Assembly (NCBI GenBank): GCA_051005695.1
Contig: JBPCJC010000003.1
Coordinates: forward strand, 1 to 61,756
Direction: 5' to 3'
Source: JACCTI01 sp051005695
Lineage (GTDB): Bacteria; Verrucomicrobiota; Verrucomicrobiia; Chthoniobacterales; UBA10450
DNA length: 61,756 nt
In this document: positions 1 to 7,798 of the stretch, piece after piece
Layout: each line of letters starts with the position of its first letter
Numbering within the stretch: the stretch's first letter is position 1
The notes under the pieces: model-generated
Told to the model about the DNA's origin: nothing
Seen by the model: the letters and a program-made list of their open reading frames with translations, nothing else
The model's database searches: none
Position numbers and translations under genes: made by a program

Positions 1-53
1 CTCGTGCCAAGCGCCAGGAGCAACAAGATCGGTAGGAAACGGGAAGCGGACAT
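1..53 (-). CDS. start of a secreted protein (partial, runs off window)
   Basis: An ATG at 53 on the minus strand opens a frame encoding MSASRFLPILLLLALGT before the window edge. A short polar start followed by a run of leucines is a typical Sec signal peptide, and an AAAGGGG stretch sits directly before the ATG. Only 17 codons are visible, so no function can be assigned. It lies downstream of the decayed MFS gene on the same strand. The frame could be chance. Confidence 0.4.
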   Translation of the reverse strand, partial: MSASRFLPILLLLALGT

Positions 54-144
54 CCCCTTTGCAGAGCTAGTCTCGTGCGAGTTTGGCGCTACTCGCGCCG
101 CCCGCGCGTTGATTCGCCTAAGCGCGGAGTTTCGCGAAACGGCT

Positions 145-208
145 GTAGCCACGGCCCTGTGGGCCGTGTCCTCCTGAACGCGTCCACGGCCCACAGGGCC
201 GTGGCTAC
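145..208. repeat. REP-like palindrome, paired copy
   Basis: Two arms, GTAGCCACGGCCCTGTGGGCC and its reverse complement, are separated by about 16 bases and can fold into a long GC-rich hairpin. The same arm (CACGGCCCACAGGGCCGTGGCTAC) recurs singly at 1353-1376, and a diverged copy occurs at 2793-2816. It lies just past the stop of the decayed MFS gene. Dispersed extragenic palindromes of this kind may be moved by REP-associated transposases, none of which is in the window. Confidence 0.8.
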
Positions 209-226
209 AAAGACGGGCAGTGCACG

Positions 227-1350
227 TTAGCTTTTAAGCCGCGTCCTCGACGCCGGACGCCCTCGCTCCAGGTTCCGCAGGTCTAGGCCGCGCGTTTCCG
301 TGCCGAAACAGATGAACAACCCCAGCGCGATTAGCACTGGCACCATGTGAGGACCGCAGTGATCCCGAGAGGCGGCACCAACGAGGTGATGCTCAAGGTT
401 TGGGCAAAGGACGCCGCCGCCCTTCGTGCAGGCTGGAACCCAACCGGTGGCGCGCGACCGTGAGCGCGGCCCTCTTCCCGATCAAAAGCGGGGTCCAGGG
501 CGTGGCTGCGGTTGGGGCGCTCAGTTCGCGAAACTCATGGGCGATCACTTCCGTCCCGTCGACTTCATCTTGAGCTAGCTGGCGAGTGACAATCCCGAAG
601 CGCGCCATCACGGCGTGCGCCTCGGCGTCGCGCCCGCGGAGGAACTTCGGCGACTCCGGGATAAAGCCACCTATCAAGACAAGGATCAGGCCGGTAGGTA
701 AATTAATCAGCCAAAGGATGCGCCAGCTAAGTGTGGGAACAAGCCAGCCAAGAACGCACTGGCCGCAAAGTAACCACCGACGGCGCCCGGGCCGCCTACC
801 AGCACCAGGGACCACCCGCGATGCCTGAGGGCATGGTCTCCGCCAGGAGCGCATAGGTCACGGGTAACATCCCACCCGCACCCAACTCCATGAGAAAACA
901 CATAAAGATATTCCAGTTAAGCGAAGGCAGGGCACCGCAGATGGAAGTGCCGACAAAGACGACTGCCGAAAGACGACAAAACCCAGGCTGGCTGGCTTCA
1001 TCACATCGATAAGTAGAGCTACGACCAGCGCTATCATAGCTCCAGCGCGCGGGACTTAACTCCGCGTCTCCCGGTGCAGTTACGGTGATCCGCGCCGCGG
1101 TCTGCGCCATCTGCGCGGCGTGACTCGGCAGGAGCCCATAGCTGCCACGGCCACCCCGGCGGCGATGAGATACATCCCGAAGATCATCCCCGGATCCATC
1201 GGCGTTTCCCGCGAGCGCGAACCCGATCGTGCGCCCCATCCAGAACATTGGCAAATGGAGGAGCAACGCCAGCCGTCACCGCCACGCAACCGAGGACAAA
1301 CGCCCAAGTCCCGCGCCGATCGAGAAAGACCTTCGCGTCGATTACGTTGA
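227..1350 (-). pseudogene. decayed MFS transporter (multiple frameshifts)
   Basis: Pieces of one major facilitator superfamily protein can be read on the minus strand only by switching frame several times. An N-terminal part near 1345-1190 reads like VFLDRRGTWAFVLGCVAV and then MFWMGRTIGFALAG. Middle helices follow at about 1165-1110 and 960-800 (NWNIFMCFLMELGAGGMLPV). A further part at 800-570 contains LINLPTGLILVLIGGFIPES and the cytoplasmic SPKFLRGRDAEAHAVM motif. The C-terminus at 330-227 contains FGTETRGLDLRNLERG and a TAA stop. At least four frame changes are needed, so the gene is dead unless the sequence is very poor here. REP-like palindromes flank it on both sides. The substrate is unknown; the ESPKFL motif points to the sugar/organic acid type. 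Confidence 0.7.
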
Positions 1351-1352
1351 CT

Positions 1353-1376
1353 CACGGCCCACAGGGCCGTGGCTAC
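1353..1376 (+). repeat. REP-like palindrome, single arm
   Basis: CACGGCCCACAGGGCCGTGGCTAC is identical to the right arm of the paired palindrome at 145-208. With that copy it brackets the decayed MFS gene. Confidence 0.75.
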
Positions 1377-1453
1377 ATTCCTGCGAGCTAGCTTACCGCT
1401 CTAGTTCCCCACTGACCCGGAATGGAGGGCTTTTCCCTCGGAGGCTTTCTCTT

Positions 1454-2161
1454 TTACCTCCGCGAAGCGCCGACGCCTGCAGGCCGGGCACCCACTTGCT
1501 TTAATGAAGCTTGCTCGAGCTGCGCCTGGAGCGGCCCTTTCCCCTGGGCGAGGCCGCCTAACAACTCGTTAGCCAGCTTCTCTTGGTTAAGAATGGAGGT
1601 GAGGATTGCCAACTCATGGGTATAATCCATTTCCCGGGCCGTGGCGCAGAGTGGCTCGTACGAGCTGATCTCAAATTGCTCAATCTTCTGGCCAACTCCG
1701 ATCAGGGCCGCGTCCTGCTCATGCGAGACCAATCGCTTGCCGATCACCTTCACTCCTTCTTTGATTAGCTGCGTCATCGGTTTGCAGCTCTTCTCTGGCA
1801 ACTCTTGCCCAAGCGAATCTGCCACCAGCTGCAGCGACTTTACGTGTCCCTTGGTCTCCGTCAGGTGAATCCGCAGGAGTGCCTTCAGGTCCTTCGATTT
1901 CGCCGCCTTTACCATTAAAGGGAGCGCGTGGGTCAGCTCTTTTTCCGAGGTATGCATTTCGCCCAGCTTGTTCAGAAAATTCTTTGGAACCGCACCCTGC
2001 GGGAAATTGGTGCTCGTGGTCTTATTCGCGCGGGTGTCGCCGGAGCCTTTGCTGATCGCCCCCACGTCGGCATTCGTCTTTCGCGCTGGCTGCCCGCCTT
2101 CGGTCGGTAAAGTTTTTCCGGGCCTCGCCGCACTCGCTTTCCGCACTGTCGCTTTATCCAT
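1454..2161 (-). CDS. DUF892 (YciE/YciF-type) ferritin-like protein
   Basis: This 235-residue protein has a basic, disordered N-terminal tail of about 65 residues followed by a four-helix DUF892 domain (about 66-215). The domain has the family pattern FLNKLGEMHTSEKELTHALP, then LRIHLTETKGHVKSL and YEPLCATAREM. The conserved Glu/His positions are those expected for a ferritin-like di-iron site. Members are stress-induced cytoplasmic proteins of poorly known role. The start is supported by GAGG seven bases upstream. A near-perfect inverted copy of the window-wide octamer (GCCTAACAA-C-TCGTTAGCC, 1556-1574) lies in the C-terminal coding part. Confidence 0.85.
   Translation of the reverse strand: MDKATVRKASAARPGKTLPTEGGQPARKTNADVGAISKGSGDTRANKTTSTNFPQGAVPKNFLNKLGEMHTSEKELTHALPLMVKAAKSKDLKALLRIHLTETKGHVKSLQLVADSLGQELPEKSCKPMTQLIKEGVKVIGKRLVSHEQDAALIGVGQKIEQFEISSYEPLCATAREMDYTHELAILTSILNQEKLANELLGGLAQGKGPLQAQLEQASLKQVGARPAGVGASRR
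1556..1574. repeat. abutting inverted pair of the dispersed octamer
   Basis: GCCTAACAACTCGTTAGCC contains a variant octamer (CCTAACAA) and an inverted near-copy (TCGTTAGC) one base apart, inside the DUF892 coding sequence. It is the tightest pairing of the motif in the window. Confidence 0.6.
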
Positions 2162-2406
2162 AATCTTGCCTCAAGAAGTTAAACGCGCGTCGATAGCTCG
2201 CCGGTTTTAAAAAAAACAAACACGACGTGACACGCCCGCGAATTCCCGGGAGATGGCGGCGGCACCATGTTATCCAGCGAGGCGCGATGCAAAGGTCACA
2301 CCCACCGAGGGCAACGAGAAGACCGGCCTGCGCGGTTGCGGATTTCGGGAGAGCAGGATTTATGAAGGAGAGAAATTAAGAACGGAAAGTCGAGAGGACG
2401 TTTGAA
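2162..2406. other. intergenic, no gene recognised
   Basis: These 245 bases separate the divergent DUF892 and PepSY genes. I see no convincing reading frame or RNA. It presumably holds the two promoters, but I could not place -35/-10 boxes with confidence. Confidence 0.4.
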
Positions 2407-2772
2407 ATGCTGACTTTGCGGCGATTGCATCTTTATCTGGGTTGTTTGTTTGCGCCGGCCTTGATCTTTTTTGTCTCGGGTGGGTGGTAGCTTCATCGGC
2501 TGAATGATTCGAGCAAGGATGGCAGCTACGTGGCGTCGCGTCCGATCCAGGTGCTCTCGGCGATCCATAAGAATTCTCATCTGCCCGGGAAAAGCGCGCG
2601 CGAGTTTACGCCGCTGCGGAGGTTCTCGCTCCTGGCCGCGGCTGGATTGGTGTTGACGAGGTTGCTCGCGGTGGTGATGGCGTTCCGTTTCTCGCGTAGC
2701 GCGCTCGTGCCGGTGCTTTGGCTGCTGGCCGGGGTGGCGGTGCCGGTGCTGTTGCTCGTTCTCTATCGGTGA
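2407..2772 (+). pseudogene. PepSY-type small membrane protein with in-frame amber codon
   Basis: A frame from ATG at 2407 to TGA at 2770-2772 would encode 121 residues. It contains an N-terminal helix (RLHLYLGCLFAPALIFFVSG), a middle segment (VLSAIHKNSHLPG) and two C-terminal helices (LLAAAGLVLTRLLAVVMAF and VLWLLAGVAVPVLLLVLYR). This is the layout of small PepSY-associated TM proteins. The codon at 2488-2490 is TAG, after SGGW, where relatives usually have Gln (CAG), so one C-to-T change would explain it. The rest of the frame is intact. It is either a very recent pseudogene or a readthrough or sequencing artefact. Confidence 0.55.
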
Positions 2773-2792
2773 GGCAAGTCTGCCGGGAAGAA

Positions 2793-2816
2793 CGCGGCCC
2801 GCAGGGCCGCGGCTAC
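2793..2816 (+). repeat. REP-like palindrome, diverged arm
   Basis: CGCGGCCCGCAGGGCCGCGGCTAC is a diverged copy of the arm at 145-208 and 1353-1376. Paired changes keep the palindrome (A-T pairs replaced by G-C), which suggests that the hairpin itself is maintained. It lies between the PepSY remnant and the end of tatA. Confidence 0.65.
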
Positions 2817-2938
2817 ACGTCGGTTGCAAGGCGTGCGAGCGGCCGTAGAGGGTTTATGGAGCCGCGCGGGAATCTCTGCTGACGAAGCAGCCGAAGTTTG
2901 GGTGCGGTTCGTCGTTCGCGAACGCGCGCCTAACGAGA

Positions 2939-3241
2939 CTAGCTGGCGGTGGTTTTATCTTCCGGCCGAACCTGGTTGGTGGAAGTGGGCGCGGGGGTGG
3001 TCGGCGGAAGTTGTGGAGGGAGCTGAGCGGCGGCGGTGTCGCGGGCATCGCGCGGGTGATTGGTCTCGTTAGCCTGAGGATCGAGGACGTCGTCCTTGGC
3101 TTTCTGGAATTCTTTCATTGCCTGGCCCATGCCTTTGGCGAGCTCGGGCAGTTTCTTGGCGCCGAAGAGGACCAGGATGATGAGGAGGAGGATGATCAGG
3201 TCCGGGCCGCCGAGATTAGAAAAGAAGGCGAGAGTATTCAT
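2939..3241 (-). CDS. tatA: twin-arginine translocase subunit TatA/TatE
   Basis: This 100-residue protein has an N-terminal membrane helix (LGGPDLIILLLIILVLFGAKKLPELAKG), the FGAKKLPELA hinge, an amphipathic helix with Phe (AMKEFQKAKDD) and an unstructured Pro/Thr-rich tail. TatA oligomers form the pore that moves folded proteins across the inner membrane together with TatC. The length is normal, and no tatC is in the window. An exact copy of the dispersed octamer (2929-2936) begins ten bases beyond its stop codon. Confidence 0.93.
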   Translation of the reverse strand: MNTLAFFSNLGGPDLIILLLIILVLFGAKKLPELAKGMGQAMKEFQKAKDDVLDPQANETNHPRDARDTAAAQLPPQLPPTTPAPTSTNQVRPEDKTTAS

Positions 3242-3320
3242 AACGTGGGATGAAACATCTGGCCTGCGGGCGAAGTTGCAAAGAACCTTTCCGGTGGCGG
3301 GCGCAATTTTCTCCCGTTGT

Positions 3321-3767
3321 TCACTGGCTTTCCTTGGAGCCGATCTCGACTAGGCGTTTGGTAAGGAAGACTAGGCCGGCCATCTGGACCCACTCGGAGA
3401 CGAGGTTGCCAATGACCTGACCCCATTTGCTATCAGGGTCCATTTTGATAAAGAGGATGGCCCAACCGATGCCGGTGATGCCGAGGAAGATGAGCAGGGA
3501 ATGCTCAAGGAGAAACTCGAGCCAAGGGGGACGGCCTTTGCCTTTAAACGGGCGGCTCTCGGCGGAGCCGATCTCGTAAAAGAATTTCGTGCCGAGGATG
3601 ATGACGACGGAGCCGCTCCAATCGGCGATGGCGTTGCCAAAGAAGGCGCCGAGATGGGTTTTCGGATCGAGATAGCGATAGCCGATGATCCAGAGGAGGA
3701 GGAGGGAGACGGCGACAATGCTGAGAGAGTGGCGGACGAGGAAGGGGCGCTTTTTGTATTTGGGCAT
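3321..3767 (-). CDS. 4-TM membrane protein, unknown
   Basis: Two helical hairpins related to each other can be seen: SLSIVAVSLLLLWIIGYRY with WSGSVVIILGTKFFYEIGS, and SLLIFLGITGIGWAILFI with WVQMAGLVFLTKRLVEIGSK. The repeated 'xxKxxxEIGS' ends suggest an internal duplication. The ATG at 3767 (MPKYKKRP) is preferred to the upstream TTG. It lies in the same orientation as tatA, 79 bases upstream of it. I do not recognise the family. It is probably a small inner-membrane protein of 148 residues. Confidence 0.6.
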   Translation of the reverse strand: MPKYKKRPFLVRHSLSIVAVSLLLLWIIGYRYLDPKTHLGAFFGNAIADWSGSVVIILGTKFFYEIGSAESRPFKGKGRPPWLEFLLEHSLLIFLGITGIGWAILFIKMDPDSKWGQVIGNLVSEWVQMAGLVFLTKRLVEIGSKESQ

Positions 3768-3820
3768 AAACAACGATGTCGAGCGGTGGGGCTGGAATGT
3801 CTCGGAAGTCCTAAGGCTAA

Positions 3821-3858
3821 ACGAAAACGCCGGCCTCGGGCGAGACCGGCGTTTCTTT
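3821..3858 (-). terminator. intrinsic terminator of the His-rich gene
   Basis: A 13-bp stem (AACGCCGG-CTCG pairing with CGAGACCGGCGTT, one mismatch) has T-rich flanks on both sides. Read on the minus strand it follows the stop codon at 3878 and ends in TTCGTTT. It may work in both directions. Confidence 0.6.
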
Positions 3859-3877
3859 AAGCCTAGCTGCTTTCCTT

Positions 3878-4195
3878 CTAGTGACGGTCGCCGTCGCCGT
3901 CGTGGTCGCGGTCGTGATGGCCGTCATGACGATCGCCATGACGATCGCCATGACGATAGTTATTATGATGACCGTGCCGATGCTGGCCGCGGGCGTAATG
4001 GCCGTGAACCCAGTGCCCGTGCTCCCGATGCCCGGCGACCCAAATCCTCTCGTAATCGCCGTCCCAATAACGCGCTCCATGGTTGTAGAAGGGACGGTCG
4101 CCCACATGAATCTCCAGGCTGGCCGCGCGAATCGCCGTGGGCAGGCTGAGGCTCGCCGCCAGGAGCAGGGCGAGGATAAGTTTATTTTTGATCAT
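3878..4195 (-). CDS. secreted His-rich small protein
   Basis: This 105-residue protein has a signal peptide (KLILALLLAASLSLPTAIRA), a short core (LEIHVGDRPFYNHGARYWDG...WVAGHREHGHWVHGHYARG) and a tail of about 35 residues made almost only of His, Asp, Gly and Arg. The tail is encoded by short tandem DNA units (CATGACGATCGC-like, about 3895-3960). The core is paralogous to the protein at 4869-5138, which lacks the tail. The His/Asp composition suggests metal binding in the periplasm, but this is inference. AAGGAG six bases before the ATG supports the start. Confidence 0.7.
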   Translation of the reverse strand: MIKNKLILALLLAASLSLPTAIRAASLEIHVGDRPFYNHGARYWDGDYERIWVAGHREHGHWVHGHYARGQHRHGHHNNYRHGDRHGDRHDGHHDRDHDGDGDRH

Positions 4196-4277
4196 ACTCT
4201 CTCCTTCGTTCTCGAAGGCGGGAATGCGTGCACTTTCCGGCGGTGCAACGGGCGGGTTTCGCGCTAGAGGTTAGGGC

Positions 4278-4793
4278 GTGAATGTTCTGCAGACGGAAAG
4301 ATTAGCTCTGCGTCGGATCACGACGGAGGATGCGGAGACCTTGGTGGCGATCCTGAATGAGCCGGCTTTTGTTCGCTTCGTCGCGGATCGCGGGGTGCGG
4401 ACGAAGGAGCAGGGGGAAGCTTATATCACGGAAAAGATGCTGCCGAGTTTCGAGAAATACGGCTTCGGTTTTTTCGTGGTCCGGTTGCAGGAAACGGGAG
4501 CGCCGATCGGGATGTGCGGTTTGATCAAGCGCGATGGACTGGACGATGTGGACATCGGGTTTTCGTTTCTGCGGGAATATTGGCGTCACGGTTACGGCTA
4601 CGAGGCCGCGGCGGCGGTGATGGATTACGGGCGACGGGAGCACGGGCTCTCGCGGATCGTGGGCATCACCTCGGAGGACAATGAAGTCTCCGGGAAACTG
4701 CTGGAGAAATTGGGGCTGCGTTTTGAGCGGTTGATTCAAGTGCCGGGCTTCACCCGCTCGAGTCGGCTCTTTGTTCCGGCGGTTCAGGATTAA
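4278..4793 (+). CDS. GNAT acetyltransferase, RimJ/RimL-like
   Basis: This 171-residue protein starts with TERLALRRITTEDAETL, the usual opening of RimJ/RimL-type N-acetyltransferases. The acetyl-CoA loop follows as FLREYWRHGYGYEAAAAVMDY, with the late SGKLLEKLGLRFER motif. Relatives acetylate ribosomal protein N-termini, amino acids or small amines; the substrate cannot be told. The GTG at 4278 is used as start. It sits between two paralogous secreted proteins that point away from each other. Confidence 0.85.
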   Translation: MNVLQTERLALRRITTEDAETLVAILNEPAFVRFVADRGVRTKEQGEAYITEKMLPSFEKYGFGFFVVRLQETGAPIGMCGLIKRDGLDDVDIGFSFLREYWRHGYGYEAAAAVMDYGRREHGLSRIVGITSEDNEVSGKLLEKLGLRFERLIQVPGFTRSSRLFVPAVQD

Positions 4794-4868
4794 GCGAGCG
4801 TGCTCGGGAGGATAATCAGGAGGCGGGACGCGTCCGCGCTCTACGCGAAACCCGAATCGTTTTTAACC

Positions 4869-5138
4869 ATGATGATTCACAAAAAGCTCCTAATCGGCGC
4901 TCTGGCAGTGGCGAGCGCTATCGTCCCGGTGGCCACGACGCAGGCCCAACATTTGAGCATCGAACTCGGCGACCGCGGATATTACAATCACGGACCCTTC
5001 TATTATTCGGAGGGTTATCGGATGGTCTGGATACGCGGTCATTGGGGTTCGCGTCACCGTTGGGTGCACGGACATTATGCCCGCCGGGAACGCGAACGGA
5101 ACTGGCGGCGTCACCACGAACGCGTCTACATCCGCTAA
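4869..5138 (+). CDS. small secreted protein, paralogue of the His-rich gene
   Basis: The ATG at 4869 gives 89 residues: a signal peptide ending near VATTQAQ, then LSIELGDRGYYNHGPFYYSE and WIRGHWGSRHRWVHGHYARR. These match the core of the protein at 3878-4195 (ELxVGDRxYYNHG and WVHGHYAR). It ends in an Arg-rich tail instead of a His/Asp one. The longer frame from 4800 only adds non-secretory sequence. A strong terminator follows. Function is unknown; similar YXXHG-type extracytoplasmic proteins are common and uncharacterised. Confidence 0.7.
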   Translation: MMIHKKLLIGALAVASAIVPVATTQAQHLSIELGDRGYYNHGPFYYSEGYRMVWIRGHWGSRHRWVHGHYARRERERNWRRHHERVYIR

Positions 5139-5158
5139 GGCGCGACCGTCTTTCGAAA

Positions 5159-5192
5159 GGGCAGTCTTCGATAAACGAAGGCTGCCCTTTTT
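5159..5192 (+). terminator. intrinsic terminator
   Basis: The stem GGGCAGTCTTCG / CGAAGGCTGCCC has a 5-base loop (ATAAA) and is followed by TTTTTG. It lies 20 bases after the stop of the small secreted protein and between convergent genes. Confidence 0.85.
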
Positions 5193-5254
5193 GTTGGGTG
5201 AGTGTGCGAGCTTAATCCGAGCGCGCCCGCGGGGTTAAAAACTGCGAGGACTCG

Positions 5255-7780
5255 TTAGACCCGGCGGTTTCGAGACGCGAGAAGGACGTCGCGACCGACC
5301 AGGTAGAGCAGCACGCAGAGCACACCGAACGGAAGCAGTGCGAGCAGATCGGCGTGCGCGCCGGCGAAAAATGGATTGTGCGCCGTCGCCCAGTTAGCGA
5401 GGCGCTCGTTAAATGGCGCCAGACTCGGCCAGCCCGCCATGATCGCGATGACGATTCCGGCGAGCGCGCCGCCGGCGATGTAGCCGGAGGCAAGGAGGAC
5501 GCCGGAGCTCTTGTCGCCTTCCGCGACCAACTGGTCGTGGGTCAAATCGTGCTCTTTAAATTTATGTTTACGCAGCCAGCGATCGACTAGCCAGCGCAGC
5601 ATTCCGCCGACAAAGATGGGCGTGGAAGAAGCCAGCGGCAGATAAACGCCAACGGCAAAAGCGAGCGATGGAATCCCGCTCATCTCGAGCACGATCGCGA
5701 TCATCACGCCTAACAAGACCAGCGCCCAGGGCAATTTGTGGCCGAGGATTCCCTTGATGATGTAAGACATGAGGGTCGCCTTGGGCGCGTCGAATTTCAT
5801 TACCGCCGAGCCGTCGGGTCGGGTGCGATGGGTGCCGTTGATGCCCGGATCAACGAGGTAGATCGCTTCGCCCCGATCGTTGACGAGGAAACGCTGGGCC
5901 GCGCCGCCGTCGGGACCGGGTCGCTGCCAGGAACGATAAAGTTGCGGGTCCATGTTCGCCTGCGCGCCTTTGATGTGTTCCTTCGCGCCCAATTCGGCGT
6001 CGTTAGGCGCGTGCAAATCGGGCGAGAAATTGCGCTCGATTTTGTAAACGACTGCGCCCGCGTCGTTCACCAAATATTCGCCCGGATCGAGTCCGGCAAC
6101 CGTGGTGGTCGCGCCGGTTTTCGTGTTTTGTAAAACGTGATAATTGCCGGTCGTGTCCGGCTTCAACTTCTCCTCAAACGCCGGCAGGCCCGCGATTGGC
6201 ACGCGCGGTGGGGTCGCGCTGGCTTCGATTTTTTGGAAGGTCGTCGGCGGCACATAGACGGTGTAGGAATCATTCAAGACCAGAAGGATCGGCCCGAGGG
6301 CGAGCGCGGAGGCGAGGGATCCGGCGAGGATGGCGATCTGCTGAAACTTCGGCGTCGAGCCGACGAGATAGCCGGTTTTCAAATCCTGCGAAGTAGTGCC
6401 GCCGTTCGACGACGCGATGCAAACGATGCCGCCGATGGAAAGCGCGGTGACAAAATAATTCGGCCCGGTCCAACCGACGATCAGGAAGACCAGACAAGTG
6501 AGAAGCAGTGTCGCCACCGTCATGCCCGAGGTTGGGCACGAAGACGATCCAATCTCCCCGGTCAAATGCGATGAGACTGTGACGAACAGAAATCCGATGA
6601 CGACGATGAGGAGCGCGCCTAACAAGTTCCACTGCAGATGCAGTTGGGGCGCGATCATGATCACGAGCAGGAGCGCGATGACGCCGCCGATGACAAACTT
6701 CATCGAGAGATCCTGATCGGTGCGCAGCGTTTTGCTGGCGGGTCCGTCGGTGTCTCGGAGATCGGCCAAGCCGCTCTTGATGCCGTGCCAGATCAGCGGC
6801 AGCGAGCGCACCATGCTGATGATGCCGCCGGCCGCGACCGCACCCGCGCCGATGTAGAGGACATAAGCTTCGCGGATCTCGTCCGGGTTCATCACGCTGA
6901 TCAGCTTCGTGCCCGGAGCAAGAATCGCCGTCGCGCCTTCGCCGAAAAACTTGATCGCCGGGATGAGCACGAGATACGCGAGCACGCCGCCGGCGCACAT
7001 GATCGAACCGATGCGCGGACCGATGACGTAACCGACGCCTAACAAGACGGGATCGATCGTCATCGAGATTGATCCGGACTTGAAGGGCGCACCGAAGATT
7101 TTCTCCGGCGTGTCCTTCCAGGTTTTGAACGCCTCCATCGCCGCCTGGTAGAGGAAGCCGATGCCAAATCCGGTGAAAATCGTTTTCCCGCCGGTCGCGG
7201 CTTCGTCGTTCTCAATCCCTTCGCGCGACGCCGCGGCCTTGAGCACTTCGGCACAGGCCGTGCCTTCCGGATATTTAAGCAGACCATGTTGATCGACAAT
7301 GAGCGCGCGCCGGAGCGGGATCATCATCAGAATGCCTAACAATCCCCCGAGGGTGGCAACAAGCATGACGCGCGTGATTTCGAGATCGAACCCGAGAATC
7401 ATGATCGCCGGCATCGTCACGCCGAGACCAAAGGCAATCGACTCGCCGGCCGAGCCAGCCGTCTGGACAATGTTGTTCTCGAGAATGGTCGCGTCGCGCA
7501 GTCCGAACTTCGAGAAGAGCCGAAAGAGCGTGATCGAAATCACCGCCACCGGAATGGATGCGCTGACCGTGAGGCCAACTTTGAGGACAAGGTAAAGCGA
7601 CGACGCCCCGAAAATGACGCCCAGCAAAGTTCCAACAATTAGCGGCACCGGCGTCAGCTCGCGCATCCGCGTCGCGGGCGCGATGTAAGGCTTGAAATTG
7701 GCCGCCAGTGGATTGGTCGGTTTATACCCGACAATGTCGGGCATCTCGTTAGGCGGATTTCGCGGGTCGATCTCTACCAT
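5255..7780 (-). CDS. OPT-family oligopeptide/metal-chelate transporter 1
   Basis: The protein has 841 residues and about 14-16 membrane helices. The OPT signature appears as PLIVGTLLGVIFGASSLYLV near residue 45-65, then LENNIVQTAGSAGESIAFG, LKYPEGTACAEVLKA and SSNGGTTSQDLKTGYLVGSTP. An unusual hydrophilic insert of about 150 residues (roughly 515-665, QKIEASATPPRV to MKFDAPKATLM) interrupts the helices and should lie outside the membrane. OPT proteins import oligopeptides or metal complexes with protons. Its start lies 18 bases after the stop of a second OPT gene, so the two are probably one transcript. The stop codon TAA lies in a variant of the dispersed octamer. Confidence 0.9.
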   Translation of the reverse strand: MVEIDPRNPPNEMPDIVGYKPTNPLAANFKPYIAPATRMRELTPVPLIVGTLLGVIFGASSLYLVLKVGLTVSASIPVAVISITLFRLFSKFGLRDATILENNIVQTAGSAGESIAFGLGVTMPAIMILGFDLEITRVMLVATLGGLLGILMMIPLRRALIVDQHGLLKYPEGTACAEVLKAAASREGIENDEAATGGKTIFTGFGIGFLYQAAMEAFKTWKDTPEKIFGAPFKSGSISMTIDPVLLGVGYVIGPRIGSIMCAGGVLAYLVLIPAIKFFGEGATAILAPGTKLISVMNPDEIREAYVLYIGAGAVAAGGIISMVRSLPLIWHGIKSGLADLRDTDGPASKTLRTDQDLSMKFVIGGVIALLLVIMIAPQLHLQWNLLGALLIVVIGFLFVTVSSHLTGEIGSSSCPTSGMTVATLLLTCLVFLIVGWTGPNYFVTALSIGGIVCIASSNGGTTSQDLKTGYLVGSTPKFQQIAILAGSLASALALGPILLVLNDSYTVYVPPTTFQKIEASATPPRVPIAGLPAFEEKLKPDTTGNYHVLQNTKTGATTTVAGLDPGEYLVNDAGAVVYKIERNFSPDLHAPNDAELGAKEHIKGAQANMDPQLYRSWQRPGPDGGAAQRFLVNDRGEAIYLVDPGINGTHRTRPDGSAVMKFDAPKATLMSYIIKGILGHKLPWALVLLGVMIAIVLEMSGIPSLAFAVGVYLPLASSTPIFVGGMLRWLVDRWLRKHKFKEHDLTHDQLVAEGDKSSGVLLASGYIAGGALAGIVIAIMAGWPSLAPFNERLANWATAHNPFFAGAHADLLALLPFGVLCVLLYLVGRDVLLASRNRRV

Positions 7781-7798
7781 TCGGAATAGCCTAACGAA

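Noticed and set aside
2296..2829. 177-codon minus-strand frame
   Set aside because: Composition is Arg/His/Gln-rich without domains, and it is antisense to the recognisable PepSY-like frame.
6270..6998. 242-codon minus-strand frame inside OPT1
   Set aside because: Another frame of a well-supported transporter; its Arg/His-rich translation is a typical shadow.
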